A DNA stretch of 6,621 nt from DATBMY01 sp036554605 (GTDB taxonomy: Bacteria > Acidobacteriota > Blastocatellia > UBA7656). Of this stretch, positions 1-5,286 are shown one piece after another. Numbering within the stretch: the stretch's first letter is position 1; each line of letters opens with the position of its first letter. A program made the translations under genes and the position numbers. The notes under the pieces are model-generated. The model did not search any database. It was not told the DNA's origin and was given only the letters and a program-made list of their open reading frames with translations. Where the stretch lies: the NCBI GenBank assembly GCA_036554605.1, contig DATBMY010000380.1:1-6621 (forward strand). The letters run 5' to 3'.

Positions 1-195
1 CCCCTCGCATCGAAAGCCCCGGCCACGAAATTCCTCGACCGTAGGCGAAAGCCACTGTTCGCGACGCGCGAGCAGCATCAGGGATGCGCCCGCTTCCGCC
101 AGTCCTTCCGCCATTTCGCGGCCTAGCCCGCGCGAGCCGCCCGTCACGAGCGCAACCCTGCCCTCCAGATCGAATAGCTCGGTGATAGTCGACAA
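1..195 (-). CDS. Short-chain dehydrogenase/reductase (SDR), N-terminal part, cut by window edge
   Basis: The first 65 residues of an SDR-family NAD(P)-dependent oxidoreductase are visible; the gene runs off the window at position 1. The translation begins MSTITELFDLEGRVALVTGG and shows the classical SDR dinucleotide-binding motif TGGSRGLG at residues 18-25 after the first beta strand. The second strand follows (residues 38-43, LMLLA) and ends in RR. Basic residues there often favour NADP(H), but that is only an inference. The catalytic Ser-Tyr-Lys lies outside the window, so the substrate cannot be named. I chose the TTG start at 193-195 because the reading frame matches the usual SDR N-terminus and a clean AAGGAG ribosome-binding site lies 7 bases upstream; I see no ATG in frame. 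The gene is separated from the 70-residue gene by 123 bases containing a hairpin, so it may form a separate transcription unit. Confidence 0.85.
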   Translation of the reverse strand, partial: MSTITELFDLEGRVALVTGGSRGLGREMAEGLAEAGASLMLLARREQWLSPTVEEFRGRGFRCEG

Positions 196-202
196 TACTA
201 TT

Positions 203-208
203 CTCCTT
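203..208 (-). promoter_or_regulatory. Ribosome-binding site AAGGAG deciding the TTG start of the SDR gene
   Basis: Read on the minus strand this is AAGGAG, followed by seven bases and then TTG. It is a near-perfect Shine-Dalgarno match at a good distance, and it supports a non-ATG start for the short-chain dehydrogenase. Confidence 0.7.
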
Positions 209-255
209 ATTCCGGATTACCTGAAAGCCATCGTGCGGCAAGCATACTAACAGAA

Positions 256-316
256 GAAGGGATGAGGGATGAATGGGAACAAACAAATGTCATCACGCTT
301 CATCCCTCATCCTTTC
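256..316. repeat. Inverted repeat with heptamer arms (GGGATGA)
   Basis: The left arm at 256-273 pairs with the right arm at 299-316 over 18 base pairs, with one G-U pair in RNA. The loop is 25 bases (274-298). The left arm contains two tandem GGGATGA heptamers (259-272); the right arm contains their complements TCATCCC and TCATCCT (300-313). The element starts two bases past the stop codon of the minus-strand 70-residue gene. Neither side is followed by a long T run, so it is not a textbook intrinsic terminator. It could still stabilise an mRNA 3' end or be a dispersed genomic repeat. It resembles the element at 5287-5381 in architecture. Confidence 0.75.
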
Positions 317-318
317 AC

Positions 319-531
319 TTACCTGCCAGATTTCGGGCGATTGGGATTATCTTTTTGCTGGGACGGGTTCTCGCGGAAGTTCGCTTCCGCTTCGTCGTCC
401 AGGATATTCTGGCGCGGCGTTGAAGATTGCGTAACTTCGGACCGCTTGAGCAATTTCTCGCTGTCGCCCGTGACGGGCCGTTGCTTTTTGCCTTCGCTCG
501 CGGGCGGCTGGTTTCTCTTTTTATCTGCCAT
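319..531 (-). CDS. Small hydrophilic protein of unknown function (70 aa), downstream of mazG
   Basis: I do not recognise this protein. It begins MADKKRNQPPASEGKK and is dominated by Lys, Arg, Glu, Asp, Gln, Asn, Pro and Ser. It has no membrane segment, no cysteine, no signal peptide and almost no hydrophobic core; the only mildly hydrophobic bit is around QNILDD (residues 41-46). It is probably intrinsically disordered. A longer reading starting at 618 would overlap mazG by 61 bases. I prefer the ATG at 529-531 because GGGAG lies a few bases upstream on the minus strand and the overlap disappears. The start is 26 bases past the mazG stop, so the two are probably co-transcribed, though a functional link is not shown. 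The hairpin beginning two bases after its stop fits a true gene end. A spurious ORF remains possible because it is short and has no known family. Confidence 0.6.
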   Translation of the reverse strand: MADKKRNQPPASEGKKQRPVTGDSEKLLKRSEVTQSSTPRQNILDDEAEANFRENPSQQKDNPNRPKSGR

Positions 532-557
532 CTGGTTCTCCCATTCGAAGAAAGGAC

Positions 558-1409
558 CTAGCCAGGCTTCACATCGATGGCTGACCGGTCCTTCTCCTTC
601 TGTTTTGCTTCGTCCCACAAAGCGTCCATTTCGATGTGATTCGAATCGGCGGGCTTGCGGCCTTGCTCGCGAAGGCGGTCCTCGATGTAGCGGAACCGGC
701 GGCGGAACTTTCTGTTCGACGACTTGAGCGCGCTCTCCGGGTCGATGCCGAGCAGCCGCGCTACGTTGACGGCCACGAAGAGCAGGTCGCCTACCTCGCC
801 CGCTATCTCCTGGTGATCCGCCCGTTCGCTCGCTATCGCTTCTTTGAGCTCGTGCACTTCCTCATCGAGCTTTTCGAGCACCGAAGCCACATCCGGCCAG
901 TCGAAGTCGACGCGCGCGACTTTCGTTGTCATCTGGAAAGCTTCCATAACAGCGGGCAATTTCGTGGATACGCTATCAAGCATCGAGCGCTGCTCATCCC
1001 CTTGCCCTTTGGCCGCAAGCTCGGCCTCTTTGATCGCTTCCCAGTTGCGCAGGACCTCCGTTGATGTTTCGGCTTTCTCTTCGCCGAATACATGCGGGTG
1101 GCGGCTTATCATCTTCGACGTGACACGATCAACAACGTCGTCGACGTCGAATCGATTCTCTTCAGCGGCTATCTGGCTGTGAAATACGACCTGTAAAAGG
1201 AGGTCGCCGAGTTCGCCCTTCAGCTCATCGTCGTCGCCTTCATCTATGGCTTCAACGACCTCGTATGCTTCTTCGAGCATCATCGGTTTGAGGCTCTCGT
1301 GGGTCTGCTCGCGGTCCCAGGGACACCCGCCCGGCGCGCGCAGCGTGGAAATGATCTCAACGAGTCTGGTGAAGCTTTCGCCCGGCTTCCCGCGTGACGA
1401 ATCACTCAT
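558..1409 (-). CDS. mazG: MazG, nucleoside triphosphate pyrophosphohydrolase
   Basis: MazG hydrolyses (d)NTPs to the monophosphate and pyrophosphate. It is thought to clean non-canonical nucleotides from the pool and, in E. coli, to influence (p)ppGpp-linked survival. This 283-residue protein has both tandem MazG domains. In the first, GGCPWDREQTHESL (27-40) is the family signature, followed by the metal-binding EExxE at 46-50 and ExxD at 66-69 (ELGDLL), and RHPHVFG at 103-109. In the second, VDFDW (167-171) precedes EExxE at 183-187, EVGDLLF (205-211) and the terminal WDEAK (265-269). All expected acidic residues are present in both halves, so it should be active. It is about 20 residues longer than the E. 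coli protein, mostly in a charged tail. The ATG at 1407-1409 has only a weak GAGA ribosome-binding site. The gene is divergent from the DUF1844 gene, with 145 bases between them. Confidence 0.97.
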   Translation of the reverse strand: MSDSSRGKPGESFTRLVEIISTLRAPGGCPWDREQTHESLKPMMLEEAYEVVEAIDEGDDDELKGELGDLLLQVVFHSQIAAEENRFDVDDVVDRVTSKMISRHPHVFGEEKAETSTEVLRNWEAIKEAELAAKGQGDEQRSMLDSVSTKLPAVMEAFQMTTKVARVDFDWPDVASVLEKLDEEVHELKEAIASERADHQEIAGEVGDLLFVAVNVARLLGIDPESALKSSNRKFRRRFRYIEDRLREQGRKPADSNHIEMDALWDEAKQKEKDRSAIDVKPG

Positions 1410-1476
1410 GCTCTCAATTTACATAATGGGCTCACCCCGGGCAAGCCGTCCTATCCTCAGATGGCCTTCTCGACCC

Positions 1477-1506
1477 TTCACCTGTTTACGTGTTTGATGC
1501 TAGCAT
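1477..1506 (+). promoter_or_regulatory. Candidate divergent promoter with palindromic extended -10 (ATGCTAGCAT)
   Basis: In the 145-base region between mazG and the DUF1844 gene, TTCACC (1477-1482) and TAGCAT (1501-1506) are 18 bases apart. TAGCAT is preceded by TGC, giving an extended -10 directed at the DUF1844 gene. The perfect palindrome ATGCTAGCAT (1497-1506) places the same extended -10 on the minus strand towards mazG, but I see no good -35 on that side. The palindrome could equally be a small operator. This is pattern matching only, with four of six matches in each hexamer. Confidence 0.3.
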
Positions 1507-1554
1507 TATTTGCTTTAAGACGCTGCAAAATCCAATTTAATCCGGACCGAGGAT

Positions 1555-2148
1555 ATGGCTGAAGAAACCGACAAGAATTTCAAGATAACCGACCGCAGAA
1601 AATACAATATCGACGGCTCGCCACGCGATCACGTGGATGAGGCGCCGGTCGAAAAGAAAGCACCCGAGGCGCCCGCCCTACAAGATCAACCAGCTCAAGC
1701 GGGAACCTCAAAAGTCGAGCAGGCTGAGGCGAAGGGCGGCGCGGATAACATTGTCTCCTTTCCCGGCGAGGGCGCGCGAAACCGACCCGCCGAGCCAAGA
1801 CCTACGGGCGCGGATGCGCAAGCGGGGCAGGCTGCCCAGGCCGCTTTTGCCGCCGAGCAGGCTTACGAACAGGCAAATAGCGCAAGGCCGCGCGAGATTC
1901 CCCAGGCTTCCTTCGATACGCTGCTGAATATGCTGGCCGGCGAGGCGGCGATGCTGATGGGAATGGTCGAGAGCCCGAGCGGCGGGCAATTGCCCGTAGA
2001 TCTCGAAGCAGCCCGCCACATGATCGATATGCTCGGCATGCTGCAACAGAAGACGCGCGGGAACCTTTCGGCCGACGAGAGCAACCAGCTCGAAAACGTG
2101 CTTGCCTATCTGCGTATGCAGTACGTGGCGCTTTCGAGAAAGCGATGA
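1555..2148 (+). CDS. DUF1844 domain-containing protein
   Basis: This 197-residue cytoplasmic protein has three parts. Residues 1-26 are a charged N-terminus (FKITDRRKYNIDG at 9-21) like that of other DUF1844 proteins. Residues 27-115 form a long Ala/Gln/Pro/Glu-rich linker that looks disordered. Residues 119-193 are the DUF1844 domain: FDTLLNMLAGEAAMLMG, then a short acidic/Gly turn, VDLEAARHMIDMLGMLQQKTRGNLS and a last helix ending YLRMQYVAL. The family is helical and its biochemical role is not known. The ATG is preceded by GAGG only two bases away. The stop overlaps the start of the next gene in an ATGA, which implies translational coupling to the metallo-hydrolase. The family assignment is strong; no function is claimed. 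Confidence 0.9.
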   Translation: MAEETDKNFKITDRRKYNIDGSPRDHVDEAPVEKKAPEAPALQDQPAQAGTSKVEQAEAKGGADNIVSFPGEGARNRPAEPRPTGADAQAGQAAQAAFAAEQAYEQANSARPREIPQASFDTLLNMLAGEAAMLMGMVESPSGGQLPVDLEAARHMIDMLGMLQQKTRGNLSADESNQLENVLAYLRMQYVALSRKR

Positions 2149-2903
2149 GGATAACCTTTCTTGGCACCGGCACGTCCGTTGGTGTGCCGGCCGTAGGCTG
2201 CGACTGCGACACTTGCATCTCAAACGATCCGCGCGATAAGCGCCTGCGGACTTCGGTGCTGATAGAGCAGGGCGAGCAGAAGATCATCATTGACGCCTCG
2301 ACCGATTTCCGGCAGCAAGCCCTGCGTGTGGGCCTCAGGCGGCTCGACGCGATACTCTTTACCCACTCGCACGCCGATCATTGCTTCGGGCTGGATGATA
2401 CGCGCCCGTTTATGTTCCGCAACGGCGCAATCTCCTGCTTCGCGACCGAGTTGACGTGGAAAGGGCTACGCCGGATCTACGCTTATGCCTTCGAGCCCGC
2501 TCCTTATCCCGGCGTGCCGCGGATCATGGCCCACACAATAGATGGTATGTTCAACCTGTTCGGCCTCGACATAGAGCCGCTCACCGTTATACATGGGCGG
2601 CTCCCCGTTACGGCATTTCGCATCGGCTCGTTCGCTTACGTCACCGACTGCAACATCATACCCGATGAAACGCTTGCGAGGCTCAGAGGATTAGACCTGC
2701 TCGTTTTAGACGCGCTGCGCTTCAAGAAGCACCCTACGCACATGTCGCTTGACGAATCGCTCGGCTACATCGGGAGATTGCGCCCGCGCCTCGCGCTGCT
2801 GACGCACATATCACACGACATAAAGCACGCGGATACGAGCGGCCATCTTCCCGCGGGCGTAGAGATCGCTTATGACGGGCTCTCGGTCGATCTCAATGAC
2901 TGA
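2145..2903 (+). CDS. PhnP-like MBL-fold metallo-hydrolase (predicted phosphodiesterase)
   Basis: A 252-residue metallo-beta-lactamase-fold hydrolase of the PhnP/COG1235 type. It opens with FLGTGTSVGVP (5-15), then GCDCDTC (18-24). The CxCxxC pattern there matches the structural zinc site described for E. coli PhnP, and a late histidine (H224 in THISHD) is placed to complete it. The catalytic dimetal motif is THSHADH at 73-79, supported by H150 (VIHG), D168 (YVTDCN) and H221 (LLTH), so both metal sites look intact. HPTHMS at 196-201 is also typical. PhnP cleaves cyclic ribose phosphates in phosphonate breakdown, but no phn gene is visible here. A general phosphodiesterase or RNA/nucleotide-related role is more likely, and the substrate is open. 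Translation is coupled to the DUF1844 gene by a four-base overlap (ATGA). The start is followed at once by the family motif, so it is secure. Confidence 0.92.
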   Translation: MRITFLGTGTSVGVPAVGCDCDTCISNDPRDKRLRTSVLIEQGEQKIIIDASTDFRQQALRVGLRRLDAILFTHSHADHCFGLDDTRPFMFRNGAISCFATELTWKGLRRIYAYAFEPAPYPGVPRIMAHTIDGMFNLFGLDIEPLTVIHGRLPVTAFRIGSFAYVTDCNIIPDETLARLRGLDLLVLDALRFKKHPTHMSLDESLGYIGRLRPRLALLTHISHDIKHADTSGHLPAGVEIAYDGLSVDLND

Positions 2904-2959
2904 ATGGCTTGCGAATGAAAACGTGACGGGCTACGGATTAATCTAGAATACGAGGGGCG

Positions 2960-3916
2960 ATGAAGATCTTCCGAGACCTCGACGACCGCGATATACAGAC
3001 GCCAACCGTGCTTACATTCGGCGTGTTCGACGGGCTTCATCTAGCCCACCAGCGCATAATGAGCGCGGTAATCGAGCGGGCGCGCGCGGCCGCGTTGCCC
3101 GCCACGGTCGTCACCTTCGACCCGCACCCGCGCGCGGTGCTTCGCCCTCAGACCGCACCGCCGCTCCTTCAAACTTTCGAGCAAAAGATGGAGGGCATAG
3201 AGCGGCTGGGCGTCGATCAGGTCGTCGTGCTCAACTTTACGCCCGAGCTTGCCCGCGTGAGCGCGGAGGATTTTCTCGGCGAGCTGATCTTCGGCCGGCT
3301 CGCCGCCAGCGAAGTCTACCTCGGTCATGGCTTCGCGTTCGGCCATAACCGCGAGGGGCGTTTCGAATTGCTCAAGCAGGTGGCCGACCGTCTCGGGCGC
3401 GTGGCCGAGGAGGTGCCCGAGATGAAACTGCGAGGACACCGTATCAGCTCGACGATGATCCGACGGCTGCTCGTCGCCGGCCGCGTAAACCTTGCTCGCC
3501 GAATGCTCGGCCGCCCATACGGGATCGAAAGCCGCGTCTTGGAAGGCCGGCGCGTCGCCCGCGCCCAGCTCGATTACCCCACGGCAAATCTCAAACCTCA
3601 TAACACCGTAGTTCCGCTCAACGGAGTCTATGTGACGCTGACCCTGGTGGAAGGCGTCTGGCGGCGCTCGGTGACGAACATAGGTCATAAGCCAACTTTC
3701 GGGGGCGATTCGGAAGTGACGGTCGAGGCTCATGTGATAGATTTTGATCGCGAGCTGTACGGCGAGAAGATCCGCATACGCTTTCTGTACCGGCTGCGCG
3801 ACGAGCGAAGGTTCGACTCAGTCGAAGCGTTGAGGCTCCAGATCAATAAAGATTATGAGCGGACGCTCAGATATTTCGAGCGCGAGTGCGTACGCCGTAA
3901 TTTCGAGTTCGTCTAA
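2960..3916 (+). CDS. ribF: Bifunctional riboflavin kinase / FMN adenylyltransferase RibF
   Basis: RibF phosphorylates riboflavin to FMN and then adenylylates FMN to FAD in the cytoplasm. The 318 residues match the usual length. The N-terminal adenylyltransferase domain carries TFGVFDGLHLAHQ (19-31, the HxGH-type nucleotide site, here HLAH), TFDPHP (52-57), LGHGFAFGHNREG (121-133) and RISSTMIR (161-168, the ISST motif). The C-terminal riboflavin-kinase domain has PTAN (207-210), LNGVYV (220-225), NIGHKPTFGG (240-249) and the catalytic Glu at about 256 (VEAH). The segment before PTAN is unusual: where the family normally has GRTLGFPTAN, this protein reads RAQLDYPTAN, losing two glycines and an arginine. 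The ATG follows GAGGGG by two bases. The gene starts 56 bases after the metallo-hydrolase with no visible terminator, so it may be in the same transcript. Confidence 0.96.
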   Translation: MKIFRDLDDRDIQTPTVLTFGVFDGLHLAHQRIMSAVIERARAAALPATVVTFDPHPRAVLRPQTAPPLLQTFEQKMEGIERLGVDQVVVLNFTPELARVSAEDFLGELIFGRLAASEVYLGHGFAFGHNREGRFELLKQVADRLGRVAEEVPEMKLRGHRISSTMIRRLLVAGRVNLARRMLGRPYGIESRVLEGRRVARAQLDYPTANLKPHNTVVPLNGVYVTLTLVEGVWRRSVTNIGHKPTFGGDSEVTVEAHVIDFDRELYGEKIRIRFLYRLRDERRFDSVEALRLQINKDYERTLRYFERECVRRNFEFV

Positions 3917-3925
3917 GGTCCAAGC

Positions 3926-3955
3926 TTGACACGGGCGGCTCCGGGCGGCTATTTT
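3926..3955 (+). promoter_or_regulatory. Sigma-70-type promoter of rpsT
   Basis: A perfect TTGACA (3926-3931) is followed after 18 bases by TATTTT (3950-3955). It starts ten bases after the ribF stop, so rpsT has its own promoter. The predicted transcript start near 3962 gives a leader of about 50 bases. The spacer is almost entirely a GC-rich direct repeat of CGGGCGGCT (3932-3940 and 3942-3950), which is unusual and could bind a regulator. Confidence 0.7.
3932..3950 (+). repeat. 9-bp direct repeat CGGGCGGCT inside the rpsT promoter spacer
   Basis: Two identical copies of CGGGCGGCT lie one base apart, giving a 10-base period of about one helical turn. They fill the whole spacer between the -35 and -10 hexamers. 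Two sites on the same DNA face inside a promoter would suit an operator, but a local duplication in GC-rich DNA is an equally simple explanation. Confidence 0.6.
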
Positions 3956-3992
3956 ATTAGTCTTTTTTAGATAGAGTTTTCTTCACAGTATC

Positions 3993-4009
3993 GAGGAGCG
4001 ATGAGATAG
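3993..4009 (+). promoter_or_regulatory. Ribosome-binding site with two-codon minigene (ATG AGA TAG) before rpsT
   Basis: GAGGAG (3993-3998) is followed two bases later by ATG AGA TAG (4001-4009), then one base, then the true rpsT ATG at 4011. The upstream context is nearly identical to that of ribF (CGAGGGGCGATG versus CGAGGAGCGATG). Ribosomes may therefore load at 4001, terminate after two codons and restart at 4011. For the S20 start the Shine-Dalgarno spacing is a long 12 bases. The arrangement is seen directly; its use is inferred. Confidence 0.4.
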
Positions 4010-4010
4010 T

Positions 4011-4277
4011 ATGGCAAACCATAAATCAGCAGAAAAGCGCGCGCGCCAGACCGAGCGCCGTAACGAAGTTAATCGCCGCAATCGCAGTCTTCTAAGGACC
4101 GAGATCAAGAGGCTGCGCGCCGCAATCGAAGAAGGCAACAGAGAAGAAGCGGCGGCGATGCTTCCAAAAACCATATCGGTTATTGATAAATCGATCCAGA
4201 AGGGCGTGCTGCACCGCAACGCAGCGGCCCGCTATAAAGCGCGCCTTACGGCGACCGTCAACAAGATGTCGGCATAG
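4011..4277 (+). CDS. rpsT: 30S ribosomal protein S20
   Basis: S20 is a small basic helical protein that binds 16S rRNA during early assembly of the 30S subunit. The 88-residue length is typical. The N-terminus MANHKSAEKRARQTERRNEV and the C-terminal signature KGVLHRNAAARYKARL (64-79) are diagnostic; between them are the long Arg/Lys-rich helices. The start is fixed by the conserved MANHKSA sequence even though the best Shine-Dalgarno is 12 bases away. It has its own promoter at 3926-3955 and ends 31 bases before a strong terminator, so it is probably transcribed as a single gene. In E. coli S20 represses its own translation; the odd start region here could serve a similar purpose, but that is inference. 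Confidence 0.98.
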   Translation: MANHKSAEKRARQTERRNEVNRRNRSLLRTEIKRLRAAIEEGNREEAAAMLPKTISVIDKSIQKGVLHRNAAARYKARLTATVNKMSA

Positions 4278-4308
4278 CTCGGCGCGTTACATTTAAGACC
4301 CGGAACAG

Positions 4309-4346
4309 AAAAAAATAGAACGGCCATCTGGCCGTTCTATTTTTTT
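4309..4346. terminator. Bidirectional rho-independent terminator between rpsT and the encapsulin gene
   Basis: A perfect 17-bp stem pairs 4309-4325 with 4330-4346 around the loop ATCT. The GC-rich core GAACGGCC/GGCCGTTC is flanked by seven A on the left and seven T on the right, so a U tract follows the hairpin whichever strand is transcribed. It lies 31 bases after the rpsT stop and 44 bases after the encapsulin stop, serving both convergent genes. Confidence 0.95.
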
Positions 4347-4390
4347 GCCGCGCCTCCCGCCCAGGCGAAATATAGACGTTTACCAGGATT

Positions 4391-5272
4391 TTACCTGCTT
4401 GCACGTCTTCTGCTCGCCTTCGTATCAGAAGCGGCGGGCTCTAGCGTGCAGATCGCGCCGTGCCGTTTTATTCTCAGGTATACCGATTCGAAGACCCTGA
4501 AAGGGTGATTCATGTGCTCGGCGCCAAGATATGCGACCGTCAGGTCCTGCGCGACCGCAAGGTCGAAGTTCTGCGCGCCCGTGGCCACCACCATGCCGAA
4601 GCCGTCCGCGATCAGCGGCGATTGATAAACGCCGTCGGTGATCAACTGGCGTATATGCTCGATTTCAAGCACGCCCGTGCCGGGATGCACCTGGTGCATC
4701 TGGGTATAGAGGTTCGGGCTTACGACCATCGCGTAGGGGCCGTAAAACCCGGCCTGCACGAGCGTCTGCGTCGCGTCGACTACGTCTTTGAAAGCGTTGC
4801 CCGGCTCGGTCCAATCGCGCCGCGCCAGCACGTGGCGTCCTTCGACAACCATCAAGCCTTCGTATCCCATCTCATCGCTGCCATTAAAGATCAGGTCATC
4901 TTCGGCGTCGGCGCAGAAGGCGGCCGCGCCAGCCGCCGCCGACGTGTCGAGCGGTGTGCCCGTCTGCCGAGCCGTCTCTATATCTCTCCAGTGCAGAATG
5001 AAATCTTTGTAAATCAGCGGTATTATCCCGCTTTCGCGCCGAACCGAGCGAACGGGGTCGGATTCCTCTTCGCCAAGCAGCCCTATGCGGCCAATCGTCG
5101 TGCCTGAAAAATGGTCGTGTACTATGGTCTGAATGCCGGGACCGAGCGGTCCGTGCAAATCGACTATGCGACGACCGACCAGCCGCGTGCGCGCGACATC
5201 TATGACGACTCTCTTAATATTCTCCCATTCCTGATCGTTAAGCGGGTTCTCTTCGTGAGCAAAGATGGGCAT
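4391..5272 (-). CDS. Encapsulin nanocompartment shell protein, family 1 (linocin/CFP29-like)
   Basis: Encapsulins have the HK97 phage-capsid fold and self-assemble into icosahedral shells that enclose cargo enzymes, often ferritin-like proteins or dye-decolouring peroxidases. The 293 residues align by eye with family-1 shells. The N-terminal helix LNDQEWENIKRVVIDVAR (11-28), whose region lines the interior cargo groove, is followed by GRRIVDLHGPLG (33-44). Next come the E-loop region (about 50-80), IPLIYKDFILHWRDIE (84-99), AEDDLIFNG (123-131), YGPYAMVVSPNLY (177-189), and finally NFDLAVAQDLTVAYLG (235-250) with FRVFESVYLRI (258-268). It exceeds the roughly 265 residues of the Thermotoga shell mainly by a basic C-terminal tail (about 281-293, with SRRRASR) predicted to face outward. 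The ATG has GGGAGG five bases upstream. The gene follows holA after 112 bases; no cargo gene is adjacent on either side. Confidence 0.93.
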   Translation of the reverse strand: MPIFAHEENPLNDQEWENIKRVVIDVARTRLVGRRIVDLHGPLGPGIQTIVHDHFSGTTIGRIGLLGEEESDPVRSVRRESGIIPLIYKDFILHWRDIETARQTGTPLDTSAAAGAAAFCADAEDDLIFNGSDEMGYEGLMVVEGRHVLARRDWTEPGNAFKDVVDATQTLVQAGFYGPYAMVVSPNLYTQMHQVHPGTGVLEIEHIRQLITDGVYQSPLIADGFGMVVATGAQNFDLAVAQDLTVAYLGAEHMNHPFRVFESVYLRIKRHGAICTLEPAASDTKASRRRASR

Positions 5273-5286
5273 CCTCGCCTCCCATG

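Noticed and set aside
256..316. Intrinsic terminator for the mazG unit
   Set aside because: The stem is stable but there is no T run after it in either direction and the loop is 25 bases; kept as a repeat instead.
532..618. Longer start for the 70-residue gene, giving 99 residues
   Set aside because: It would overlap mazG by 61 bases; the internal ATG at 531 has a good ribosome-binding site and clears the overlap.
636..1182. Plus-strand frames opposite mazG
   Set aside because: They mirror mazG codons and have no family features.
1708..2223. Minus-strand frames opposite the DUF1844 gene
   Set aside because: Arg/Ser-rich composition typical of antisense frames in GC-rich DNA, with a recognised gene on the other strand.
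2944..2949. TAGAAT as a -10 box for ribF
   Set aside because: It is only 10 bases from the ATG and overlaps the start of the ribosome-binding region, so a transcript from it would lack a usable site; no -35 is seen at 17-18 bases.
3041..3733. 230-codon minus-strand frame opposite ribF
   Set aside because: ribF is unambiguous here; the antisense frame has no family features.
4460..5107. 215-codon plus-strand reading frame
   Set aside because: It lies entirely antisense to the encapsulin gene and resembles no protein; a GC-rich shadow frame.
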